12,404 bases of DNA from JBBSOK01 sp038259825 (GTDB taxonomy: Bacteria; Bacteroidota; Bacteroidia; Flavobacteriales; Flavobacteriaceae). Under the pieces are notes generated by a model. That model was not told where the DNA came from and ran no database searches. It saw only the letters and a list, made by a program, of their open reading frames with translations. Positions 1 through 7,163 of the stretch are shown piece by piece. The stretch covers positions 1 through 12,404 of the forward strand of contig JBBSOK010000086.1 of the NCBI GenBank assembly GCA_038259825.1. Direction: 5' to 3'. How positions within the stretch are numbered: the stretch's first letter is position 1; every line of letters begins with the position of its first letter. The position numbers were made by a program, and so were the translations under genes.

Positions 1-1
1 T

Positions 2-388
2 ATTAGACAGTTTGATTTATTCAATGATTGTGTTATTGCGGATTATGATGTATATAAATCGCTAATTTTTGCGAAGGTTACGTTGCAGGACGAGGAATTT
101 AATCTTTATAAAAAACTCTTTAACGTAATGCATAAAGAGCTGCCAAAGCCCGATCTATATGTGTATTTATTTCAAAACACAGAAAGGCTTTTGGAAAATA
201 TTAAAAAACGGGGCCGAAAATACGAACAAAGTATACAAGCGGAATATCTTCAAAAATTAAATGAAGGTTATTTAGAATTTATAAAAACCTTGCCAAAGGA
301 GAAGGTAAAATTAATTGATGTTTCCAACTTAGACTTTGTGAAAAACAGAAAAGATTATCTTTTTATTCTTGAAAGCATCTTGGCCTAA
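2..388 (+). CDS. Deoxynucleoside kinase, C-terminal part (5' end outside the window)
   Basis: This is the last 128 residues of a deoxynucleoside kinase of the dNK/dGK-dAK family, a cytosolic salvage enzyme that phosphorylates deoxynucleosides with ATP. The reading frame is open from base 2, so the gene starts upstream; a TTG or ATG inside the fragment should not be taken as the start. Seen in the sequence: the stretch CVIADYDVYKSLIFAKVTL, the segment PKPDLYVYLFQNTERLL, and the basic LID-like segment with R-x-R (IKKRGRKYEQ) that closes over ATP in this family. The P-loop and the substrate-binding N-terminus are cut off. The length fits a family of about 200 residues. Its TAA stop overlaps the TAG stop of the convergent methyltransferase gene. 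The family call is strong; the preferred deoxynucleoside cannot be told from this part. Confidence 0.85.
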   Translation: MRQFDLFNDCVIADYDVYKSLIFAKVTLQDEEFNLYKKLFNVMHKELPKPDLYVYLFQNTERLLENIKKRGRKYEQSIQAEYLQKLNEGYLEFIKTLPKEKVKLIDVSNLDFVKNRKDYLFILESILA

Positions 389-936
389 TCATACTCTTTA
401 CCCTTTTTCAACTTTGAAAAAAGATCCCAAACAACGACACCAACACTTACCGCAATATTCAATGAATGTTTTGTGCCAAGTTGTGGAATTTCAATAACCA
501 AATCGCTTTCTGAAACTACTTTTTGCTGAACGCCTTTTACTTCGTTCCCAAAAATTACAGCATATTTCTGATATTTTTGAAGACTAAAATTCTCTAATGA
601 AATTGAAGCCTCAGCCTGCTCGATTGCAGCAATTACAACACCGTCATCTTGTAGTTTTTTTATAACATCAAGCGTATTTTCGGCGTATTCCCACTCAACA
701 CTTTCGGTTGCACCCAAAGCAGTTTTTTGAATGTCCTTATGCGGTGGTTTTGCAGTAATGCCGCATAAATATACTTTTTCAATTAAAAAAGCATCAGCCG
801 TTCTAAATACTGAACCTACGTTATTTAAGCTTCTAATATTATCAAGAATAATTATCAACGGCGTTTTTTCAGATTCCTTAAATTCGTCAGTATTTAAACG
901 GTCTAACTCGCTGTTTTTTAATTTTCGGTTTTTCAT
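385..936 (-). CDS. SpoU/TrmH-family RNA 2'-O-ribose methyltransferase
   Basis: This 183-residue protein is a SPOUT-class enzyme predicted to methylate a ribose 2'-OH in tRNA or rRNA using S-adenosylmethionine. All three SpoU motifs are visible. Motif 1 is at residues 33-50, with N39, G41 and R45 (the catalytic arginine position). Motif 2 is VIFGNEVKGV at about 127-136. Motif 3 is IPQLGTKHSLNIAVSVGVV at about 150-168, with S158-L159-N160, which builds the knotted SAM pocket. There is no separate N-terminal RNA-binding domain, so this is a minimal form, shorter than the roughly 229 residues of E. coli TrmH; the substrate base is not predictable. The gene is divergent from mutS and tail to tail with the deoxynucleoside kinase gene. 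The ATG start at 936 gives an N-terminus rich in Lys and Arg. A promoter-like element lies only 4 bases upstream of it, so the mRNA may have almost no leader. Confidence 0.9.
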   Translation of the reverse strand: MKNRKLKNSELDRLNTDEFKESEKTPLIIILDNIRSLNNVGSVFRTADAFLIEKVYLCGITAKPPHKDIQKTALGATESVEWEYAENTLDVIKKLQDDGVVIAAIEQAEASISLENFSLQKYQKYAVIFGNEVKGVQQKVVSESDLVIEIPQLGTKHSLNIAVSVGVVVWDLFSKLKKGKEYD

Positions 937-940
937 ATTT

Positions 941-974
941 CAAAAGTAATTAAAGTTTTTTAGCGAATAAGCAA
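941..974 (-). promoter_or_regulatory. Predicted promoter of the RNA methyltransferase gene
   Basis: Read on the minus strand, TACTTTTG at 948-941 matches the Bacteroidota -7 consensus TAnnTTTG exactly. A TTG at 974-972 sits 23 bases upstream of it, at the long end of the accepted 17-23 spacing. The transcription start would fall at about position 935-936, that is, at the ATG itself, which implies a leaderless or near-leaderless message. This is a prediction from consensus only. Confidence 0.45.
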
Positions 975-1093
975 AGATTACCTTGAGATTTACTGTTGAT
1001 AAAATGATATAATCTAAATGTTTTCAATTTACTAGAAAACAACAAATACTGTATTTTTATAGATTATCAAAATTGAATTCTACACTATAAAAT

Positions 1094-3721
1094 ATGGCTA
1101 CAAAAGTTACCCCTTTAATGAAGCAATATAATACGATAAAGGCGAAATATCCTGATGCGATGTTGCTTTTTAGAGTGGGCGATTTTTATGAAACTTTTTC
1201 TAGCGATGCTGTAAAAGCGGCAAATATTTTAAATATAACGTTAACAGCCCGAAACAACGGTGGCGAGCAGACCGAACTTGCTGGCTTTCCACACCACAGT
1301 TTAAACACCTATTTACCCAAATTGGTTATGGCGGGTTGTCGGGTTGCTATTTGCGACCAACTTGAAGATCCCAAGCTAACTAAAACCATTGTAAAGCGTG
1401 GCGTTACCGAGCTTATAACGCCTGGCGTTGCTTTTAACGATGATATTTTACAGTCTAAAAGCAATAACTTTTTAGCTGCAATTCATTTCAGTTCTCGCGA
1501 AAGCGGGAATCTTTTGGGAGTTTCATTTCTTGATGTTTCAACCGGAGAATATCTTACTGCAGAAGGTTCTGTTGAATATATTGATAAGTTGCTTCAAAAT
1601 TTTAATCCATCGGAAGTACTTTTCAGCAAACAAAAACGAAAGCAATTTGCAGAAATGTTTGGCGACAATTACACCGTTTTTCATCTTGACGATTGGGTTT
1701 TTCAGAAAGATTATGCGCACGATGCCCTAAACAAACATTTTGGAACAAAAAATTTAAAAGGTTTTGGAATAGATCATCTTGAAGCTGGCATTATTGCTGC
1801 CGCTGCGGCTTTGCATTATTTAAGTGAAACACAACACAAAAAACTTTCACATATATCAAAAATTGCACGAATTGCAGAAGATGAATATGTGTGGATGGAC
1901 CGTTTTACAATTCGAAATCTTGAGCTTTATCATCAAAATTCAGCAAATGCCGTAACCTTGTTGGACGTTATTGATAAAACCATTTCCCCAATGGGTAGTA
2001 GGCTTTTAAAGCGTTGGTTGGCTCTACCACTTAAAAATAAAGATGCAATTATTACACGACAAGAGGTTGTAAGTTATCTAATTGAAAATAAAACTGTACT
2101 TGATAAAATTCAAATTAATATCAAGCGCATTTCAGATTTAGAACGATTGATTTCAAAAGTTGCCACGGGAAAAATAAATCCGAGGGAAGTTATTCAACTC
2201 AAAAATTCGCTGGAGGCAATTGTTCCAATAAAGGCGATTACGGCGCAGGCTACAAATGAATCGGTTAAAATAATTAGTGAACAGTTAAATGAATGTAACT
2301 CACTTCGACAAAAAATTAAAGAAACGTTGTTTGAAGAAGCGCCCGTAAATATTTTAAAGGGAAAAGTAATTGCCGAAGGTTTTTCTGAAACATTGGACGA
2401 TCTCCGAAATATTCGTGCAAACGGAAAAGCTTATTTAAATGAAATGCTGGCGCGAGAGACAAAAACTACAGGCATTACATCCTTAAAAATAGATTCCAAC
2501 AATGTTTATGGTTATTATATTGAAGTGAGAAATACTCACAAAGACAAGGTTCCAGAAACTTGGATACGGAAACAAACCCTTGTAAATGCCGAAAGATATA
2601 TAACCGAAGAATTAAAGGAGTATGAGACAAAAATTTTAGGTGCTGAAGAAAAAATTACAGCCTTAGAACAGGAAATTTTTGAGAAACTGCTGCATTGGCT
2701 ACTTCAATTTATTGCGCCAGTTCAGCAAAATGCTGCATTAATAGCCCAATTGGATTGTTTAGGAAGTTTTGCCAATCAAGCCATGCTAGCCAATTATACA
2801 AGACCTGTTTTGGATGAAACGTTTGATCTAGATATAAAAGAAGGCCGTCATCCCGTTATTGAAAAACAATTGCCACCAGACACGCCATATATTGCAAACG
2901 ATGTTTTCCTTGACCGAGAAAACCAGCAGATTATTATGATTACTGGACCAAACATGAGTGGTAAATCTGCAATTTTACGCCAAACAGCACTTATTGTTTT
3001 GTTAGCTCAAATAGGCAGTTTTGTACCGGCAAAATCGGTGCGGATGGGTTGTGTAGATAAAATTTTTACACGAGTTGGCGCAAGCGACAATATAAGTATG
3101 GGCGAAAGTACTTTTATGGTTGAAATGAACGAAACAGCCAGTATTCTTAATAACCTTTCTGAAAGAAGTTTAATACTTTTAGATGAAATTGGTCGAGGGA
3201 CGAGTACGTATGATGGTATTAGTATTGCTTGGGCAATTAGCGAATACCTGCATGAACACCCAAGCCACGCCAAAACGCTTTTTGCAACACATTATCACGA
3301 ATTAAATGAAATGACGGAAACTTTTGACAGAATTAAAAACTACAATGTTTCGGTAAAAGAGTTAAAAGACAATGTGCTTTTTCTTCGGAAATTGGTGCCT
3401 GGCGGAAGCCATCATAGTTTCGGTATTCACGTTGCAAAAATGGCTGGAATGCCGCAAACTGTTTTGCAACGCGCTAATAAAATTTTGAAAAGGTTAGAAA
3501 AAAGTCATGCCTCGGAAGAGTTGACGGATAAACTGCAACAAGTTGGAAAAGATGATTTGCAATTAAGCTTCTTTAAATTAGACGATCCGCTCTTGGTTGA
3601 ATTACGTGATGAAATTCTTCAAATAGATATTGATACGCTAACGCCAGTTGAAGCATTGATGAAGATTAATGAAATTAAAAGAATGTTGCAGCGCTCGGCT
3701 ACTTTAAAGGTGAAGCGGTAA
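1094..3721 (+). CDS. mutS: DNA mismatch repair protein MutS
   Basis: This 875-residue protein is full-length MutS, the homodimeric clamp that finds base mismatches and small loops in DNA and recruits MutL. The mismatch-contacting F-x-E motif is F31-Y32-E33 in the N-terminal domain. The connector, lever and clamp domains follow to about residue 600. The ABC-type ATPase is complete: Walker A GPNMSGKS at 618-625, signature region ASDNISMGES at 663-672, Walker B ending in D697-E698, and the conserved histidine H733 in ATHYHE. Near the C-terminus, QLSFF at 823-827 fits a beta-clamp (DnaN) binding motif, followed by the usual TPVEALMKINEIKRML tail. The ATG at 1094 has no strong Shine-Dalgarno sequence, as is usual in Bacteroidota. 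The gene is divergent from the methyltransferase gene and ends 3 bp from the convergent small secreted-protein gene. No mutL is adjacent. No clear TAnnTTTG promoter was found; TATTTTTA at 1052-1059 is one mismatch away but lacks an upstream TTG. Confidence 0.98.
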   Translation: MATKVTPLMKQYNTIKAKYPDAMLLFRVGDFYETFSSDAVKAANILNITLTARNNGGEQTELAGFPHHSLNTYLPKLVMAGCRVAICDQLEDPKLTKTIVKRGVTELITPGVAFNDDILQSKSNNFLAAIHFSSRESGNLLGVSFLDVSTGEYLTAEGSVEYIDKLLQNFNPSEVLFSKQKRKQFAEMFGDNYTVFHLDDWVFQKDYAHDALNKHFGTKNLKGFGIDHLEAGIIAAAAALHYLSETQHKKLSHISKIARIAEDEYVWMDRFTIRNLELYHQNSANAVTLLDVIDKTISPMGSRLLKRWLALPLKNKDAIITRQEVVSYLIENKTVLDKIQINIKRISDLERLISKVATGKINPREVIQLKNSLEAIVPIKAITAQATNESVKIISEQLNECNSLRQKIKETLFEEAPVNILKGKVIAEGFSETLDDLRNIRANGKAYLNEMLARETKTTGITSLKIDSNNVYGYYIEVRNTHKDKVPETWIRKQTLVNAERYITEELKEYETKILGAEEKITALEQEIFEKLLHWLLQFIAPVQQNAALIAQLDCLGSFANQAMLANYTRPVLDETFDLDIKEGRHPVIEKQLPPDTPYIANDVFLDRENQQIIMITGPNMSGKSAILRQTALIVLLAQIGSFVPAKSVRMGCVDKIFTRVGASDNISMGESTFMVEMNETASILNNLSERSLILLDEIGRGTSTYDGISIAWAISEYLHEHPSHAKTLFATHYHELNEMTETFDRIKNYNVSVKELKDNVLFLRKLVPGGSHHSFGIHVAKMAGMPQTVLQRANKILKRLEKSHASEELTDKLQQVGKDDLQLSFFKLDDPLLVELRDEILQIDIDTLTPVEALMKINEIKRMLQRSATLKVKR

Positions 3722-3724
3722 GAT

Positions 3725-4114
3725 TTATTTTTTCTTAAGGCCATTTTTTTTCATAAAATCAAATGCTTTATCAAATTCAGCCTTTCGAGAATTTCTAACA
3801 GCATACATAAATGTGATCCGATCAATGCGTTCAAGTCTAAAATTATATCCTTCCAATTCATTTTCGGGTAACGTCAAACCGCCCATCGGACTAGTTGTAA
3901 GTACTACAGAGCTTCCATCCTTATAAAAAAATTGCTGCGCAATTCCCTCCGTAAAATCTTCTGTAGTATTCCGTTCAATTCCCTTAGGTAGTGTAAGATA
4001 AAGATTGAAATCAACAATTTGTACATCTTCAAAATCTAGATTTATTACGATTTGAGAAAGACTGGTAAATGAAATAAAGAGAAGAAATGATAAAACAAGA
4101 AAGCGATTAGACAT
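3725..4114 (-). CDS. Small secreted protein of unknown function
   Basis: I do not recognise this 129-residue protein. It starts with a clear Sec signal peptide: S-N-R, a run of hydrophobic residues (LVLSFLLFISF), then TSLSQ, with cleavage probably around residue 20. The mature part, about 109 residues, is mixed alpha/beta in character. It has two visible blocks, FNLYLTLPKGIERN and FFYKDGSSVVLTTSPMGG, and ends in a basic helix rich in Lys and Phe (AEFDKAFDFMKKNGLKKK). No cysteines and no lipobox are present, so a soluble periplasmic or exported protein is likely. It lies downstream of the receptor operon on the same strand, 65 bp after it, but has its own promoter-like element in that gap. Its stop is 3 bp from that of mutS. 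Coding status is supported by the signal peptide and the compact fit between neighbours. Confidence 0.75.
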   Translation of the reverse strand: MSNRFLVLSFLLFISFTSLSQIVINLDFEDVQIVDFNLYLTLPKGIERNTTEDFTEGIAQQFFYKDGSSVVLTTSPMGGLTLPENELEGYNFRLERIDRITFMYAVRNSRKAEFDKAFDFMKKNGLKKK

Positions 4115-4150
4115 AAATTTTATTTCGAATTAAAACTTCAAAAATCAATC

Positions 4151-4178
4151 CAAATTAGTTTAATAAATAGATAAACAA
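4151..4178 (-). promoter_or_regulatory. Possible promoter of the small secreted-protein gene
   Basis: On the minus strand, TTG at 4178-4176 is followed after 18 bases by TAATTTG at 4157-4151. This is one base shorter than the Bacteroidota -7 consensus TAnnTTTG. The transcription start would be near 4145, giving a leader of about 30 bases. The gene could equally be reached by read-through from the operon upstream, as no hairpin terminator is visible in the gap. Confidence 0.3.
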
Positions 4179-4179
4179 G

Positions 4180-5937
4180 TTATTCAACCACAAAACTTTT
4201 CAAAATAGACACAGGAGAACCATCAGCTTTAAAGCCTTCAATTCTAATTTCAAATTCGCCTGGAATATCTGATGTAAAGAATTTTATTTCAGATTTACCT
4301 TCTTTCAAAATTAGGTTTGGTTGCCACAATAATTGCCTTCTATAATCTGGGATATGGTTTGTTTCAGATAGATTAATTGTATCATATTGCTGTGTAAAAT
4401 AACTTTTTTGCGGCTCGTTTGGCAAGAGTTGTGTTTGTAAAATATAGTCTTCATTTACAAATGTATTAAAATCGTTTTCTTTGGTTTGCACAATCATCAC
4501 ACCTTGAAAAACTTGTGATCCTAAATAATATCTATCTCTTAAAATACTAATACTTTCTACTTTTGCGGCTTTAAAATTTGCCAATAAATCGTGCGACTGT
4601 AAAAACACTCCATCAACCAACAGCAACAAAGGATTATTTGTACGACCGTAACCTTCTAGCTCACGCACCATAAATTTGCTACTGCCTTCACTATTGGTCT
4701 GTACCCAAGCATTATCAACAATTTCTACCATTGTTTCCTTCATTGTTGGAAAACGGGTATAATCATCTAAAACATATGTTGTAAATGTCTTGCCGTAATA
4801 CGCTTTTTCCAATGGCTTAGATTTTATTGTGTCTGGCTTAACGCGATAAAAAGCATTTTCAACTTGATTGTTAACGCTACGTTCTACAATCATTTTTTCC
4901 ATTTTTGGAGAGATAGTAAATTTATTAAATTCTAAATTTTCTTTATTTATTGAAGGAAGTGAATCTAGCTTTATTTCATAATTATTATCAGTATCACCAA
5001 TTACTTGAAACAGAGCATTGTTTTGAGAATGTGGCTTATCTATATTGAAGTAAAAATTGCCGTTTTCAGAAACGTCAGAAACTTTAAAAACATAATCTTC
5101 TCCAGGAATTGAAAGTGTAACTTTTTTACCTTTTACTGAAGTAATTGGTTTTTTTGATTCAATTTTTCCACTAATTAACTTACCTCGAAGTTCAGGTAGA
5201 ATAAACGTTGATTCAACTCCATCAATTACTTCATCCGAAGCTGTTTTTGTTTGATAATATTTACTGGATTTTAAAACGGGAACAATAATTTCATCTTTTC
5301 TTCTTATTGAAATAGAATAACTACCATTTGCAACCTGCAAATTATTTGTTGAAAGTTTAAGATTAACTTCAGATCTTTTTCCAAAGTTATTTTTATCTAA
5401 GTTGACTATTAATTCATTATTTTCCTGACTAAAACTGCTTTCAGACAGCTCAATATTTATAGAATTATCTTCATCTTGAATCGTTGCAATTGCAGTTTGA
5501 TTTCCGCGATATGGATTTATAATACTTACATCTTGCTGAAAAAAATTAGTGCTTGAATGCGCAAGCATGTTTTGCGTGTAGCAAATAATTTTAAAATTAC
5601 CCGAAGCAACATCAGTTGGTATAAAAAAATCGCCTTGACCTAAGCCATTCTCTAAAACTAATTGTTGTTTAAATATAGTTTTTCCTTCTTCTCCAATTAA
5701 CTCAACATATCCTATTTTGCTTAAGGTTGAAAGTTTATTGTTTGCAGTATTTTTCAGATACATTTTATAATACAGATATTCACCAACAAAAAACAGAGAA
5801 GAATTAATTTGTAGAAACGCTTCCTCATTACTAACAGGATTAGTTACAATTCTAGACGAACCAATATTTTGGGCGGTAAGTATATGTATACTGCACAAAA
5901 TAGATAGGCAAAATAACAAATGTTTAAATCTTATCAT
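4180..5937 (-). CDS. Secreted MG2-like protein with a TonB-plug-like segment and no barrel
   Basis: This 585-residue protein has a signal peptide (residues 1-23, ending LTAQ). Residues about 38-130 look like a macroglobulin MG2-type beta-sandwich: a hydrophobic FFVGEYLYYKMYL strand, then GQGDFFIPTDVASGNFKIICYTQN. Residues about 405-485 resemble a TonB plug: a conserved start (TMVEIVDNAWV), a central LLLLVDGVF at about 438-446, then VESISILRDRYYLGS and GVMIVQTK. This follows the order VDG / ESI-x-VLKD / GVI-x-ITTK typical of SusC plugs. The C-terminal LLWQPNLIL...FFTSDIPGEFEIRIEGF block is again macroglobulin-like. No 22-strand barrel follows. It is the last gene of the receptor operon, 6 bp after the DUF4249 gene. 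Role is inferred: a periplasmic or surface accessory of the receptor. The domain calls are by pattern, not by search. Confidence 0.7.
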   Translation of the reverse strand: MIRFKHLLFCLSILCSIHILTAQNIGSSRIVTNPVSNEEAFLQINSSLFFVGEYLYYKMYLKNTANNKLSTLSKIGYVELIGEEGKTIFKQQLVLENGLGQGDFFIPTDVASGNFKIICYTQNMLAHSSTNFFQQDVSIINPYRGNQTAIATIQDEDNSINIELSESSFSQENNELIVNLDKNNFGKRSEVNLKLSTNNLQVANGSYSISIRRKDEIIVPVLKSSKYYQTKTASDEVIDGVESTFILPELRGKLISGKIESKKPITSVKGKKVTLSIPGEDYVFKVSDVSENGNFYFNIDKPHSQNNALFQVIGDTDNNYEIKLDSLPSINKENLEFNKFTISPKMEKMIVERSVNNQVENAFYRVKPDTIKSKPLEKAYYGKTFTTYVLDDYTRFPTMKETMVEIVDNAWVQTNSEGSSKFMVRELEGYGRTNNPLLLLVDGVFLQSHDLLANFKAAKVESISILRDRYYLGSQVFQGVMIVQTKENDFNTFVNEDYILQTQLLPNEPQKSYFTQQYDTINLSETNHIPDYRRQLLWQPNLILKEGKSEIKFFTSDIPGEFEIRIEGFKADGSPVSILKSFVVE

Positions 5938-5943
5938 ATTCTT

Positions 5944-7161
5944 TTATTCTTGCCAAAAATCTGGGACTATGTTACTGCCAAATGCTCTGCAATCAATACA
6001 CTGTTGTGGTAAAACATAGTAAGGACCTTCGTTAAATTCTGGTGGATCGTCATCACTTGCCGTAAAATAATATCTGATTGCATTGTTTTCAATTAAACTA
6101 AAGAGAGACAGAAACGGTGGGCGAGAGACTTCACAGCCACCAGCAAAAGGTTGTGGCAAGGTTCCATCTGTAAAAATATCGCCAAAGTTAAAAAATATGC
6201 GTTTTTCTGAAACTGTTGCAACATCAAAAAAGCCTATTACATTTTCAGTACTACTTTGTGTACTTTGTATATTTCCGACTATAAAACCAGGCTGTACTTG
6301 TGAGAACAAGCTTTCAGAACCCGAAAAATTTTGTAGTGTTTCATAAAAATTATAAGCTTCTCTCGATATTACAAATTGCCTAACCAAGATGCTGTAACGG
6401 TTTCCAATTTTTGGACTTCTTGCATCTAAAAAACGAACAGAAAAACGTGCTAACCTATCTTCTCCCAAATTTGAAGTGTTGGCTAATGCTAGGTTATTTG
6501 ATGAAACTGTATTATAGCAAACCACCTCTTCATCAGTTTTAAAAACTAACTCAATTTGATTATTACTATTGATGTTGAAAGTTTGAACCGAAGAAAATCT
6601 TGATACAATTTTATATGTTTCTTCATATTCAAAACGATAGTATTTGGAATTATTACTAGCATCGTAAGAATCCAGAAATATAGAAACGCCATCAATGTTT
6701 TGAGCATTTACAGTACGCTCTGTATAAACCTGACCAATTTCAGTGCCTGCTCTTAAAGTAACAGCAGCCGATTGATAGTTTCTTCCGTTTGCAGTTGTAA
6801 TATTTAAAGTATACTGTCTGCCAACTATAGCCGGAAAAGTTGAAGAGGAAAAATATGTTCCAGCAATATCGCTTTCCGCAAATTCATACGTAACTCCAGA
6901 ATCGTCTGTAATTGTTACTTCGGCATTACTTTCTGGTGGAGGGCCATCATCTTCAAAAGCAAATGTTCTGCTCAAAATTACTTTTTGAAATATGTTTTGG
7001 TTTGTTAAACTTGCATGAACAACTAATGCACTTTCAAATGTTTCAGTTTGCAAATCTATTTCTTCGGTGCAAGACAGAAAATTCAAATTTACAGCTATAA
7101 ATAGTATTGCTATTATGCATTTTGAATTTCGAAGTATTTTATAATTTTCTATTTTCATCAT
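5944..7161 (-). CDS. DUF4249-family outer-membrane lipoprotein
   Basis: This protein of 405 residues belongs to the DUF4249 family, lipoproteins of Bacteroidota usually encoded beside a TonB-dependent receptor. The N-terminus carries a lipoprotein signal: a charged start, a hydrophobic stretch (CIIAILFIAVNLNFLS), then the lipobox cysteine C31 followed by TEEIDLQTE, which is acidic enough to favour surface export. The family pattern is visible in ESALVVHASLTNQNIFQKVILSRTF and the Ig-like block AEVTITDDSGVTYEF...GTYFSS...GRQYTLNI, and in the C-terminal cysteine-containing part (GGCEVSRPPF, then QQCIDCRAFGS). I chose the ATG at 7161, 2 bases after the receptor's stop. A TTG at 7167 overlapping that stop and an ATG at 7158 are in frame and possible. 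Function is unknown; by context it is a receptor-associated surface lipoprotein. Confidence 0.85.
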   Translation of the reverse strand: MMKIENYKILRNSKCIIAILFIAVNLNFLSCTEEIDLQTETFESALVVHASLTNQNIFQKVILSRTFAFEDDGPPPESNAEVTITDDSGVTYEFAESDIAGTYFSSSTFPAIVGRQYTLNITTANGRNYQSAAVTLRAGTEIGQVYTERTVNAQNIDGVSIFLDSYDASNNSKYYRFEYEETYKIVSRFSSVQTFNINSNNQIELVFKTDEEVVCYNTVSSNNLALANTSNLGEDRLARFSVRFLDARSPKIGNRYSILVRQFVISREAYNFYETLQNFSGSESLFSQVQPGFIVGNIQSTQSSTENVIGFFDVATVSEKRIFFNFGDIFTDGTLPQPFAGGCEVSRPPFLSLFSLIENNAIRYYFTASDDDPPEFNEGPYYVLPQQCIDCRAFGSNIVPDFWQE

Positions 7162-7163
7162 CT

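Noticed and set aside
403..422. TTTTTCAA/TTGAAAAA inverted repeat as a terminator between the kinase and methyltransferase genes
   Set aside because: Only 8 bp with mostly A-T pairs, a 2-base gap, and placement inside the methyltransferase coding end. Too weak to call.
3007..3273. Minus-strand open frame inside mutS
   Set aside because: It lies entirely within the conserved MutS ATPase region and has no features of its own; a coding shadow.
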